Assembly: GCA_017938785.1 (NCBI GenBank)
Contig: JAGBAU010000077.1
Coordinates: forward strand, 1 to 8,684
Direction of reading: 5' to 3'
From: Clostridia bacterium
Lineage (GTDB): Bacteria; Bacillota_A; Clostridia; Christensenellales; Aristaeellaceae
Length of the DNA: 8,684 nt
The notes below the pieces were generated by a model, which saw only the letters and a list, made by a program, of their open reading frames with translations, was not told the origin of the DNA and did not search any database. The position numbers and the translations under genes are program-made. This document shows, piece after piece, positions 1 to 7,365 of this stretch (position 1 is its first letter; each line of letters opens with the position of its first letter).

Positions 1-1355
1 CAGGCAATGTGGTATATGCGTTCCTGACCTTCTTCGTAATGATCTACCTGACCGACACCATCGGCCTGAATTCCGGCATTGTAGGTACCCTGATGGCAGT
101 TGCCAAGATCTTCGACGGCGTCTCCGATGTAATCTTCGGCTCCCTCATCGATAAGACCCATACCAAAATGGGCAAAGCCCGTCCCTGGATGCTCTGGCCC
201 TATTTGGGCTGCGGCGTGTGCCTGTTTGCAATCTTCGCCATTCCCACCTCCTGGGGCAAGGTCGCACAGTATGCCTTCTTCTTCATCTTCTATGTGATGC
301 TCAACGCTGGCTTCTACACAGCAAACAACATCGCTTACTCCGCACTGACCGCCCTGATTACCAAGAACGAGAATGAGCGCGTGCAGCTGGGTTCCCTCCG
401 CTTCGTATTCGCCTTCACCACCAGCACCATCATCCAGGCAGTGACCTTCGGCCTCGTGGCCCACTTCGGCAATACCGCCGCTGCATGGAGAATTGTGGCT
501 CTGATCTACGTCATCATCGGCATCATCTCCAACACCATCTCTGTTCTGTCCATGAAGGAGCTGCCCGAGGACGAAAATGAAGTCAAGAAGGAAGCGGATG
601 CTCCCAAAGAAAAGTACACCCTGCGCGAAGCTGCAGGCCTGCTGGTCAAGAACAAGTTCTACCTGCTGATCCTGGGCGTCTACCTGCTGACCCAGCTCTA
701 CACCGCCTTCACCGGCGTGGGCACCTACTACATGACCTATGTTCTGGGCGATAAAGGCCTGATGGGCAATTTCGCCACTGCACTGAATATCCCCATGATC
801 GTGGGCCTGCTGCTGGTTCCCACCATCGTTGCAAAGCTGGGCGGCATGTATAAGATCAACTACACCGGCTACGCCATCGCTACCATCGCAAGAATCCTGG
901 TCATTGTGGCCGCCTACATGGGCAGCGTTCCCATGATGCTGGTGTTCACCGCCATCGCTTCCCTGGGCATGTGCCCCCTGCAGGGCGACCTGAACGCAGT
1001 GATCGCCTCTGCATCCGACTACACCTACCTGACCACCGGCAAGCGCATCGACGGCACCATGTACTCCTGCACTTCTCTGGGTGTTAAGATCGGCGGCGGT
1101 CTGGGCACCGCAATCTCCGGCTGGCTGCTGGCAGCTGCGGGCTTCATTGAGGGCGGCGCAGCAACCCAGCCCGCTTCCGTGCTCACCATGCTGAACGTCA
1201 TGTACCTGTGGCTGCCCGCAATCTTCTGCGCACTGGTCACCTTCCTGCTGACCAAGCTGAACGTTGAAAAGGCAAACAAGGCCATGATCGCACGCATGAA
1301 CGAATCCATGCTGAACGAAGTTGAAGAACCCGAACTGATCGAAGCAGAGGGCTGA
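1..1355 (+). CDS. Sugar:cation symporter, GPH (MelB-like) family, 5'-truncated
   Basis: Membrane transporter of the glycoside-pentoside-hexuronide:cation symporter family within the MFS, expected to import galactose or a galactoside with Na+ or H+. The frame is open to the window edge (first full codon at 3, reading G-N before the GTG at 9). That GTG lies inside the first membrane helix, so the true start is upstream and roughly 20-30 residues are missing. Numbering from the GTG codon, the family's helix II motif FDGVSD has Asp36 and Asp40, matching the MelB cation-site pair Asp55/Asp59. It is followed by the loop GSLIDKTHTKMGKARPW (44-60). About eleven hydrophobic segments are visible, with a charged central loop near 184-206 and a charged cytoplasmic tail after about 420. 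The stop lies 4 bases before galK, so co-transcription is very likely. Family assignment is firm; substrate is inferred from the neighbouring gal genes. Confidence 0.9.
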   Translation, partial: GNVVYAFLTFFVMIYLTDTIGLNSGIVGTLMAVAKIFDGVSDVIFGSLIDKTHTKMGKARPWMLWPYLGCGVCLFAIFAIPTSWGKVAQYAFFFIFYVMLNAGFYTANNIAYSALTALITKNENERVQLGSLRFVFAFTTSTIIQAVTFGLVAHFGNTAAAWRIVALIYVIIGIISNTISVLSMKELPEDENEVKKEADAPKEKYTLREAAGLLVKNKFYLLILGVYLLTQLYTAFTGVGTYYMTYVLGDKGLMGNFATALNIPMIVGLLLVPTIVAKLGGMYKINYTGYAIATIARILVIVAAYMGSVPMMLVFTAIASLGMCPLQGDLNAVIASASDYTYLTTGKRIDGTMYSCTSLGVKIGGGLGTAISGWLLAAAGFIEGGAATQPASVLTMLNVMYLWLPAIFCALVTFLLTKLNVEKANKAMIARMNESMLNEVEEPELIEAEG

Positions 1356-1359
1356 TACT

Positions 1360-2493
1360 ATGGATAAAACCTACGTTTTCTCCGCACCGGGCCGCACGGA
1401 AATCGGCGGCAACCACACGGATCACCAGCGCGGCTGCGTGCTTGCAGCCGCGGTGAACCTGGAAACCATCGCAAAGGTCACGCTGAACAGCTCGGAGATG
1501 ATTCGCGTACTGTCGGAAGGCTATCCGGCGGTCACGGTGAATCTGAAGGACCTCACTCCCCGCGACAGCGAGAAGAACACCTCCGCCGCACTGGTGCGCG
1601 GCATCGCAGCCGCCTTCACCCGCAGGGGTGCAAGGATCCAGGGCTTTGACTGCACCACCCGCTCGTCAGTGCTTCCGGGCAGCGGCCTCTCCTCCTCCGC
1701 AGCTTTCGAAGTACTGATGGGCACCATCCTGAACGAACTGTTCCTGGGCGGCAAATTGAACCCCGTCGAGATCGCCCAGATCGGCCAGTATGCTGAAAAC
1801 TTCTACTTCGGCAAGCCATGCGGCCTGATGGACCAGATGGCTTCCAGCGTGGGCGGCATGGTGTTCATCGATTTTGAAGATCCCGATGCTCCCAGGGTCG
1901 AGCGCATCGACTTCGACCTGGAAAAGGCAGGCTACGCACTGTGCATCATCGACAGCGGCGCAAACCATGCCGACCTCACCGGCGAATACGCTGCAATTCC
2001 TGCGGAGATGAAGCAGGTGAGCGCCTACTTCAGCAAGGATGTGCTGCGCAAGGTTGACGAGAACGAGTTCTACGCTGCACTGCCGGAACTGCGCCGAAGG
2101 ATGTCGGACCGTGCAGTCCTGCGCACCATGCACTTCTTCGATGAAAACAAGCGTGTGCAGCACCAGGTTCAGGCATTGAAGAACAACGATGTAAAAACCT
2201 TCCTGAAGCTGGTGAACGATTCCGGCAGAAGCAGCTGGATGTTCCTGCAGAATATCACGCCCGCCGGCGCGGTGGACCATCAGGAAATGGCAATCTCCCT
2301 GGCGCTGTGCAAGCGGCTGCTCTGCGGTAAGGGCGCATACCGCGTACATGGCGGCGGATTCGCCGGAACCGTGCAGGCCTTCGTGCCGCTGGACATGCTG
2401 GATGATTTCCGCTTCGGCATCGAAAAGGTGCTGGGCAAGGGTAAGTGCCATGTGCTGAATATTCGCTCCCAGGGAGGCACCTGGGTACAGTAA
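1360..2493 (+). CDS. galK: Galactokinase
   Basis: Cytoplasmic GHMP-family kinase that converts galactose and ATP to galactose-1-phosphate, the first committed Leloir step. It has 377 residues, normal for the family. Motif 1 is GRTEIGGNHTDH (11-22), with Arg12 and Asp21 at the sugar-binding positions. Motif 2, the ATP-binding loop, is LPGSGLSSSAA (105-115). The likely catalytic Asp158 lies in CGLMDQMAS, and motif 3 is GGGFAGT (331-337). Motif 1 differs from the textbook GRxNLIGEHTDY: the Glu that contacts galactose is aligned with Asn18. I recall this variant from galactokinases of other Bacillota, so activity is still expected. The ATG start is supported by AGAGGG at 1346-1351, eight bases upstream and overlapping the symporter's 3' end. 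galT follows after 11 bases. Confidence 0.95.
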   Translation: MDKTYVFSAPGRTEIGGNHTDHQRGCVLAAAVNLETIAKVTLNSSEMIRVLSEGYPAVTVNLKDLTPRDSEKNTSAALVRGIAAAFTRRGARIQGFDCTTRSSVLPGSGLSSSAAFEVLMGTILNELFLGGKLNPVEIAQIGQYAENFYFGKPCGLMDQMASSVGGMVFIDFEDPDAPRVERIDFDLEKAGYALCIIDSGANHADLTGEYAAIPAEMKQVSAYFSKDVLRKVDENEFYAALPELRRRMSDRAVLRTMHFFDENKRVQHQVQALKNNDVKTFLKLVNDSGRSSWMFLQNITPAGAVDHQEMAISLALCKRLLCGKGAYRVHGGGFAGTVQAFVPLDMLDDFRFGIEKVLGKGKCHVLNIRSQGGTWVQ

Positions 2494-2504
2494 GGAGTGT
2501 TCCC

Positions 2505-3995
2505 ATGAACATCAATGCAAGTATTTCCGATTTGGTACAGTACGGACTTTCAAAAGGTTTGTTCGAGACCTGTGACAAAGCGTTTATCATAAACCAGATG
2601 CTCTCTTGTCTCCAGCTGGACAGCTATGAAGCTGTATCGCCCAGAACCCTCCCTCTGGAAGAAATCCTGCGTAATATCCTGGACGATGCGGTTCAAAGGG
2701 GAATTTGCGGCGGCGATGTCGTCAGTCGCGATCTGCTGGACACCAAACTCATGGGGATCATGACTCCCTATCCCCGTGAGGTGCGCGCCAAATTCGCGCA
2801 GCTCTACGCTGAAAGCCCGGCCAGCGCCACGGAATGGTTCTATCGCTTTTCACAGGATACGGATTACATCCGCCGCTACCGCATCCAGAAGGATGTGCGA
2901 TGGAAAACTGCGACGGAATACGGTAATCTGGACATTACCATCAACCTTTCCAAGCCGGAGAAGGATCCCAAGGCCATTGCCGCGGCAAAGAATGCGCCCC
3001 AGAGCGACTACCCCAAGTGCCAGCTCTGCCCTGAGAATGAGGGCTATGCGGGCCGCATGAACCATCCGGCTAGGCAGAACCACCGCATTATCCCCGTCAC
3101 CATTGCAGACAGCGACTGGTATTTCCAGTACAGTCCCTATGTCTACTACAACGAACACTGCATCGTGTTCAACTCCCAGCACACGCCCATGGTGATCGAC
3201 AAGGCGGCGTTTTCCAAGCTCATGGATTTCGTCACCCTGTTCCCGCACTATTTTGTGGGCAGCAATGCGGATCTTCCCATCGTTGGCGGCAGTATCCTCA
3301 GCCATGAGCACTTCCAGGGCGGCTGCTACAGCTTCCCCATGGAGCGCGCGCCCATCGAGCGCGAAATTCACTTTGAGGATTACGACAGCGTGAAGGCCGG
3401 AATCGTGAAGTGGCCCATGAGCGTCATCCGCCTGACAGGCCCGAAGAAGGAACGCCTCATCTCCCTGGCGGATAAGATTCTGCGCATCTGGCGTGGTTAC
3501 ACCGATGAAGAAGCCTTCATCTTTGCCGAAACCCACGGCGTGCCCCACAACACCATCACGCCCATCGCCCGCAGAAGGGGAGAGGACTACGAGCTGGATC
3601 TGGTGCTGCGCAACAACATCACCACCGACGAGCATCCCCTGGGCGTGTATCATCCCCATGCAGAACTTCACCACATCAAGAAGGAAAACATCGGCCTGAT
3701 CGAGGTCATGGGCCTGGCTGTGCTGCCTGCGCGGCTCAAGCAGGAACTGGCCGGTCTGGAGGAAGTAATCCTCGCCGGTGCGCCCATTGAAGGGGAGCTT
3801 TCCAAGCATGCCGACTGGGTAAACGGGCTGATGAGCAAGTATACTTTCACTCCGGAGAATGTGTCCACAATCCTGAAGGTGGAGGTCGGCAAGGTATTTG
3901 CCCAGGTGCTTGAACACGCCGGCGTGTACAAGCGGGATGAGGAAGGAACCAAGTATTTTGACCGTTTCATTGAAGCTGTAAACCGTGAAATCTGA
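2505..3995 (+). CDS. galT: UDP-glucose--hexose-1-phosphate uridylyltransferase, class II
   Basis: Transfers UMP from UDP-glucose to galactose-1-phosphate, giving UDP-galactose and glucose-1-phosphate. At 496 residues it is the long Bacillota form rather than the ~350-residue E. coli form. An N-terminal helical region (about 1-150) precedes the nucleotidyltransferase core. The probable active site is GGSILSHEHFQGG (261-273), where H267-E-H269 corresponds to the His-Pro-His of class I enzymes. A CxxC pair (Cys172, Cys175) is also present. The C-terminal domain carries HPHAELHHIKKENIG. The frame stays open upstream to an ATG at 2445, but that would overlap the end of galK. The ATG at 2505 has AAGGAG at 2492-2497 with a 7-base spacer and starts MNINASISDL, so it is preferred. 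The galK stop codon overlaps this ribosome-binding site, suggesting coupled expression. Confidence 0.95.
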   Translation: MNINASISDLVQYGLSKGLFETCDKAFIINQMLSCLQLDSYEAVSPRTLPLEEILRNILDDAVQRGICGGDVVSRDLLDTKLMGIMTPYPREVRAKFAQLYAESPASATEWFYRFSQDTDYIRRYRIQKDVRWKTATEYGNLDITINLSKPEKDPKAIAAAKNAPQSDYPKCQLCPENEGYAGRMNHPARQNHRIIPVTIADSDWYFQYSPYVYYNEHCIVFNSQHTPMVIDKAAFSKLMDFVTLFPHYFVGSNADLPIVGGSILSHEHFQGGCYSFPMERAPIEREIHFEDYDSVKAGIVKWPMSVIRLTGPKKERLISLADKILRIWRGYTDEEAFIFAETHGVPHNTITPIARRRGEDYELDLVLRNNITTDEHPLGVYHPHAELHHIKKENIGLIEVMGLAVLPARLKQELAGLEEVILAGAPIEGELSKHADWVNGLMSKYTFTPENVSTILKVEVGKVFAQVLEHAGVYKRDEEGTKYFDRFIEAVNREI

Positions 3996-4001
3996 AACAG
4001 G

Positions 4002-4007
4002 AAAGGA
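4002..4007 (+). promoter_or_regulatory. Ribosome-binding site of the small gal-operon gene
   Basis: AAAGGA is 10 bases before the ATG at 4018 and only 1 base before the ATG at 4009. The overlapping AGGA at 3999-4002 could serve the 4009 start with a 6-base spacer, so the start is uncertain by three codons. Confidence 0.55.
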
Positions 4008-4017
4008 AATGAGAATT

Positions 4018-4281
4018 ATGAAGATGCTGAAGAATATGAAGAACGTTGACGCCCTGCTGACTGCCGTTGCTATCTGCAAGGGTGATGTGATCCTCAAGTC
4101 CAATGATGGCCGCGAGGAATACAACCTGAAGTCCGCCCTGTCCCAGCTGATCGGCATTGCCCGCCTGTGCGAAGAACACGGTGATGAATACGAAATGTTC
4201 TGCATGAACCATGAGGACGAGGGTACCCTGCTGAACTTCTTCCGCGAATTGAAGAAGGGCGAAGCCACTTCCGCAGCCTAA
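4018..4281 (+). CDS. Small uncharacterised protein encoded inside the gal operon
   Basis: I do not recognise a characterised family. The product is 87 residues, with no signal peptide or membrane segment, so it is probably cytoplasmic. Visible pattern: an amphipathic start (MKMLKNMKNVDALLTAV), two short likely strands (GDVILKS, EEYNLKS), a helix (SALSQLIGIARLCEEHG), a strand (YEMFCMN) and a C-terminal helix (TLLNFFRELKKG). It has three cysteines (20, 51, 62). I loosely recall similar short Bacillota proteins reading 'GDVxLxSxxGxxYNLKSxLSQ', sometimes given unreliable names, but cannot verify this. Position 22 bases after galT and 24 before galE, on the same strand, implies it is transcribed with them. 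The frame also has a GTG at 3985 overlapping the galT end and an ATG at 4009; the 4018 ATG best fits the AAAGGA at 4002-4007. Coding is supported by codon use like its neighbours and by its own ribosome-binding site. Confidence 0.8.
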   Translation: MKMLKNMKNVDALLTAVAICKGDVILKSNDGREEYNLKSALSQLIGIARLCEEHGDEYEMFCMNHEDEGTLLNFFRELKKGEATSAA

Positions 4282-4292
4282 AGATGTGAATC

Positions 4293-4298
4293 GGGAGG
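4293..4298 (+). promoter_or_regulatory. Ribosome-binding site deciding the galE start
   Basis: GGGAGG lies 7 bases before the ATG at 4306. With respect to the alternative TTG at 4300 the gap would be one base, so the ATG is the real start. Confidence 0.85.
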
Positions 4299-4305
4299 AT
4301 TGAGC

Positions 4306-5310
4306 ATGAACGTATTGGTCACCGGCGGCGCCGGATATATCGGCAGCCACACCGTTGTAGAACTGCTGGGCGCCGGGCATGAAGCCATCATCGTGGACGA
4401 CCTGTCCAACGCAAAGGAAGACGTTATCGAACGCATCGCAGCTATTTGCGGCAGAAAGCCCTCCTTCTACCAGATCGACTGCGCAGATGCGACCGCGCTT
4501 GCCCGCGTGTTTGCAGAGAATGATATCGATGCCGTGATTCACTTTGCAGGCTACAAGGCTGTCGGCGAAAGTGTGCAAAAACCCCTCGCATATTATCGCA
4601 ACAACATCGACAGCACCCTGACCCTACTGGAAGTGATGGAAGCATACAACTGCAAAAAGCTGGTGTTTTCCTCCTCTGCAACTGTGTACGGTCCCAACAA
4701 TCCGCATCCCTATCGGGAAGACATGCCCGCCATCCAGTCCGCATCCCCCTACGGCTGGACCAAGGTGATGATCGAGCGGATTCTGACCGACTACTGCACT
4801 GCCAAGCCGGATTTCTGCGCCGTGCTGCTGCGTTACTTCAATCCCATCGGAAGCCATGCTTCCGGCCTGCTGGGTGATGATCCCAACGGCATCCCCAACA
4901 ACCTGATGCCCTACATTGCCCGCGTTGCCGCCGGGCAGCTGGAGAAGCTGACCATTTTCGGTTCGGACTATCCCACGCCCGACGGCACCTGCCAGCGCGA
5001 TTACCTGCATGTGGTCGATCTGGCGGTGGGCCATCTGAAGGCTCTTGAATATGCAGAGAAAAACGATGGCGTGGAAGCCTTCAATCTGGGTACCGGCAAT
5101 GGCGTCTCCGTTTTTGAACTGGTGCAGGCCTTTGAAAGGGCCAACGGCATCAAGCTGCTCTATTCAATCGGTCCCCGCCGCGATGGCGACCTGCCCGCCT
5201 TCTGGGCGGATGCATCCAAGGCGAAGAGCATCCTTGGCTGGGAAGCTGTACATACCGTCGAGGATATGTGCCGCAGTGCATGGGAATTTGCAAAGAACAG
5301 CAACAAATAA
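4306..5310 (+). CDS. galE: UDP-glucose 4-epimerase
   Basis: NAD-dependent short-chain dehydrogenase/reductase (extended type) that interconverts UDP-galactose and UDP-glucose, closing the Leloir cycle and supplying UDP-galactose for envelope glycans. It has 334 residues, close to the E. coli enzyme (338). The N-terminal Rossmann motif is GGAGYIGS (7-14), with DDLSN (31-35) at the end of the second strand. The catalytic set is Ser124 (FSSSATVYG), Tyr149 and Lys153 (SPYGWTK), the same numbering as E. coli GalE. Further family segments are RYFNPIGSH, the PDGTCQRDYLHV stretch and FNLGTG. The frame allows a TTG at 4300, but the ATG at 4306 has GGGAGG 7 bases upstream and starts directly with the first Rossmann strand (MNVLVTGG). 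It is the last gene of the operon; a strong terminator follows about 50 bases after the stop. Confidence 0.97.
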   Translation: MNVLVTGGAGYIGSHTVVELLGAGHEAIIVDDLSNAKEDVIERIAAICGRKPSFYQIDCADATALARVFAENDIDAVIHFAGYKAVGESVQKPLAYYRNNIDSTLTLLEVMEAYNCKKLVFSSSATVYGPNNPHPYREDMPAIQSASPYGWTKVMIERILTDYCTAKPDFCAVLLRYFNPIGSHASGLLGDDPNGIPNNLMPYIARVAAGQLEKLTIFGSDYPTPDGTCQRDYLHVVDLAVGHLKALEYAEKNDGVEAFNLGTGNGVSVFELVQAFERANGIKLLYSIGPRRDGDLPAFWADASKAKSILGWEAVHTVEDMCRSAWEFAKNSNK

Positions 5311-5358
5311 ACCTTTATGGTTGAATCCACGGAGGCATGAATACTTCATCCAGTGCTT

Positions 5359-5404
5359 CGCATACAAAAAGCGCACAGCTTTTGCTGTGCGCTTTTTGTA
5401 TGCG
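5359..5404. terminator. Bidirectional intrinsic terminator between galE and the histidine kinase gene
   Basis: The arms 5359-5379 and 5384-5404 are perfect 21-base reverse complements around a TTTT loop. The GC-rich core GCGCACAGC/GCTGTGCGC is flanked by AAAAA on the left and TTTTT on the right. RNA from either strand therefore makes a stable hairpin followed by a U-run. It lies about 50 bases after the galE stop and about 30 after the histidine kinase stop (read on the minus strand), so it can end both convergent transcripts. The remaining bases of the 124-bp gap show no credible gene. Confidence 0.92.
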
Positions 5405-5434
5405 GCAAACCCCGCGCTGTGCGTGAGGCTTTCT

Positions 5435-6655
5435 CTATGTGGGGAATTCCAGGATAAAACGGATGGTTCCATCCCCTTGGTATTCCGCGTTTATGGAGCC
5501 TCTGTGCATTTCAACGATTGCCTTTGCTGCGGAAAGGCCAATGCCGTAACCGCCGCTGGATTGGGTTCGGGCGCTGTCACCACGGTAGAAGCGGTCGAAC
5601 AGCGCTTCCGGTAGGCAATCAGGCAGCCTTTCCACGGTGTTTTCAAACAGCAGCCGAACCCTGCGCCGCTTCTGCTCCATGGCGATGTGGATTTCGCCGC
5701 CTTCATTGGCGTATTGCACGGCGTTGTCCAGCAGCATGTGAACCATTTGCTGAAGATATTCCCGGTTGCCCTTCAGCCGGATTTCATTTTCCGGATTGCA
5801 GTGCAGATGCAGCTGTCGTTCAGCGAGAATGGATATATATGTTTCCAACTCCGCTTTGATGATGGATGTCAGTTCGAGCAACTGCATGGGCAGCACCAGG
5901 CTCTTTTCATCGATGCGTGACATGAACAGCAGACGCTGTAAAAGCAGGCTCAGCCGGTCGGTCTGGCTGCGAATATTGCGGCTCCACTTATTTTCACCCT
6001 GAATCAGTTCCATGGCGTCCACGTTGGAGAGGATGATGGCTACCGGCGTTTTGATTTCATGCCCGGCGTTGGTGATGAACTGCTTTTGTTTTTCGATGTA
6101 CCGGGCATAGGAATGTACCACCCTTGTGGAAATGGGCAGCAAAATCAGAAACAGGAGCACAAGGCAAGCAAGGCTCAACAGCACGGTGATTTGCAGTACA
6201 TTCCACAGCATATGCACCTGAGGCGAATTGTCCATGAGGATCAGCCGCATGCTGCCGTCTGCGTTTTCGTGCAGCCGGAATCTGTAGCCGGACAGCCTGC
6301 CCTCCTGTTTTCCGGATGTGAGAATCTGGGCGGAGACGGATTTGGCTGTGTCTATATCCGGTTCCCAGATTCCCTTTTCGCGAACCTCTGTGATTTCGCC
6401 ATCCGCGCTGATATAAACATCGTAATACGCAATGGGATTCTCCGTGGGGCGCATGCGGCGGCCGGGATTTTGCTGGCGGGAAGCATTTTCATGGCGAAAT
6501 TGCGATTCCTCCAACACAAACTGCATGAAGGACTCGGTGCGGTTTTCCACCTGCAGGCAGCTCACTACCGTTACGCCTGCCAGCAGAATCAATACCAGTA
6601 TGCCGAAGGCTGCCATGGAGCTGAATATGAATCTCCTTCGAAGCGAGCGTATCAT
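5435..6655 (-). CDS. Membrane sensor histidine kinase (two-component system)
   Basis: A 406-residue sensor kinase that should phosphorylate the response regulator encoded just upstream. In order: transmembrane helix 1 (about 10-33), an extracytoplasmic sensor region of about 115 residues (35-150), transmembrane helix 2 (about 151-175), then a short linker into the dimerisation/phosphoacceptor helix with HEIKTP (His199 the phosphorylated residue). The HATPase domain shows the N-box LLDNAVQYA (Asn311), F-box FDRFYRGD (353-360) and G-box GGYGIGLS (368-375). No HAMP or PAS domain fits between helix 2 and His199. The usual DxGxG box is replaced by FENT near 337-340, which I recall from other Bacillota kinases. 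The open frame extends 46 codons further upstream into the regulator gene. The ATG at 6655 is chosen because it has GGAGG 7 bases before it and forms an ATGA overlap with the regulator's stop. The signal sensed cannot be read from the sequence. Confidence 0.93.
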   Translation of the reverse strand: MIRSLRRRFIFSSMAAFGILVLILLAGVTVVSCLQVENRTESFMQFVLEESQFRHENASRQQNPGRRMRPTENPIAYYDVYISADGEITEVREKGIWEPDIDTAKSVSAQILTSGKQEGRLSGYRFRLHENADGSMRLILMDNSPQVHMLWNVLQITVLLSLACLVLLFLILLPISTRVVHSYARYIEKQKQFITNAGHEIKTPVAIILSNVDAMELIQGENKWSRNIRSQTDRLSLLLQRLLFMSRIDEKSLVLPMQLLELTSIIKAELETYISILAERQLHLHCNPENEIRLKGNREYLQQMVHMLLDNAVQYANEGGEIHIAMEQKRRRVRLLFENTVERLPDCLPEALFDRFYRGDSARTQSSGGYGIGLSAAKAIVEMHRGSINAEYQGDGTIRFILEFPT

Positions 6656-7326
6656 TTCAGAACCTCCAGTGAATAGCCCAGACCGCGCTTGGAACGGATT
6701 TCTACTTCCGCATTCAGCGCGGCCAGTTTTTTGCGCAGGTAGGATATGTAGACCCATACGCTGCCTACTTCCGCATCGGAATCGCAGCCCCATACCCGCT
6801 CCAGCAGGCTGTCTGCGGAAAAGGTGATGCCCGGATTGGCCATGAACAGCTCCATCAGCTGGTATTCCAGCCGGCTCAGACTGCAGCTGCCGGACGGGGA
6901 TTCCAGGGCAAAGCGGCTCTGGTCCAGCCGCAGGTTGGCGATGCTGAGGTTGTCCGGGGTGTAGGTATCCCTGCGGCGCAGCATGGCCCGTACTCGGGAG
7001 AGCAGCTCACCCATCACAAAGGGCTTGGGCAGGTAATCGTCCGCGCCCGCATCCAGGCCGCTGATTCTGTCCTCCACTTCCGCCTTGGCGGTGAGCAGCA
7101 GCACCGGCGTCGTATTTCCTTCGCGGCGAAGCAGGGTGAGTACCTGCAAACCATCCATTTTCGGCATCATAATGTCCAATATGATGCCATCGTAGCGCTG
7201 GCTGCGGGCGTAGTGCAGCGCATCCTCGCCATTGTGTACGGCGTCCACCGTGTAATGGTGGTAATTGAGTATATCCACCACAGCTTCCGCCATGGCAATT
7301 TCATCCTCTGCAAGGAGAAGCTTCAT
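6652..7326 (-). CDS. OmpR/PhoB-family response regulator
   Basis: A 224-residue DNA-binding regulator of a two-component system. The receiver domain (about 1-118) has the acidic pocket AEDE (6-9), phosphoacceptor Asp51 (LDIMMPKMDG), Thr79 (LLLTA) and Lys101 (LPKPF). After a short linker comes a winged-helix DNA-binding domain (about 127-221) with LSRLEYQLMELFMANPG, the segment SLLERVWG, and the conserved VWVYISYLRKKL and SKRGLGYSLE stretches. A GTG at 7335 would add three residues. The ATG at 7326 is preferred because AAGGA lies 10 bases upstream of it but too close to the GTG. It overlaps the kinase gene by 4 bases (ATGA) and is divergent from the exporter operon. Paired 21-base elements in the intervening region make self-activation and control of the exporter likely (inference). 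Confidence 0.95.
   Translation of the reverse strand: MKLLLAEDEIAMAEAVVDILNYHHYTVDAVHNGEDALHYARSQRYDGIILDIMMPKMDGLQVLTLLRREGNTTPVLLLTAKAEVEDRISGLDAGADDYLPKPFVMGELLSRVRAMLRRRDTYTPDNLSIANLRLDQSRFALESPSGSCSLSRLEYQLMELFMANPGITFSADSLLERVWGCDSDAEVGSVWVYISYLRKKLAALNAEVEIRSKRGLGYSLEVLK
6663..6667 (-). promoter_or_regulatory. Ribosome-binding site of the histidine kinase gene
   Basis: On the minus strand this reads GGAGG, 7 bases before the ATG at 6655, inside the last codons of the response regulator gene. It rules out the longer upstream reading of the kinase frame and fits translational coupling of the pair. Confidence 0.85.
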
Positions 7327-7350
7327 AGATTTCACTTCCTTTTCATCTAC

Positions 7351-7356
7351 ATCTTA
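7351..7356 (-). promoter_or_regulatory. Putative -10 element of the regulator/kinase operon
   Basis: The minus strand reads TAAGAT (4 of 6 to TATAAT), 9 bases after the 21-base element. The -35 region has no TTGACA-like hexamer and is covered by the element, as expected for an activator-dependent promoter. The predicted leader is short, about 20 bases. Confidence 0.5.
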
Positions 7357-7365
7357 CAGCTTAAA

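Noticed and set aside
1666..2451. A 261-codon open frame antisense to galK.
   Set aside because: It lies wholly inside galK, whose motifs and length are certain, and its His/Gln/Val-rich composition is typical of a shadow frame.
2850..4268. A 472-codon open frame on the minus strand, antisense to galT and the small gene.
   Set aside because: It spans the junction of two well-supported genes and lacks recognisable domains. It is explained by sense-strand codon bias that avoids reverse-strand stops.
5337..5426. A 29-codon plus-strand frame after galE, preceded by GGAGG.
   Set aside because: The GGAGG is only one base from the ATG, the frame runs through the terminator hairpin, and the peptide is unremarkable.
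5045..5614. A 189-codon frame running from galE across the terminator into the kinase gene.
   Set aside because: It overlaps two certain genes in other frames and reads through the palindrome; its sequence is a by-product of the repeat.
6059..6676. A 205-codon plus-strand open frame inside the histidine kinase gene.
   Set aside because: It is antisense to a complete kinase with all key boxes, and has no ribosome-binding site or recognisable domain.
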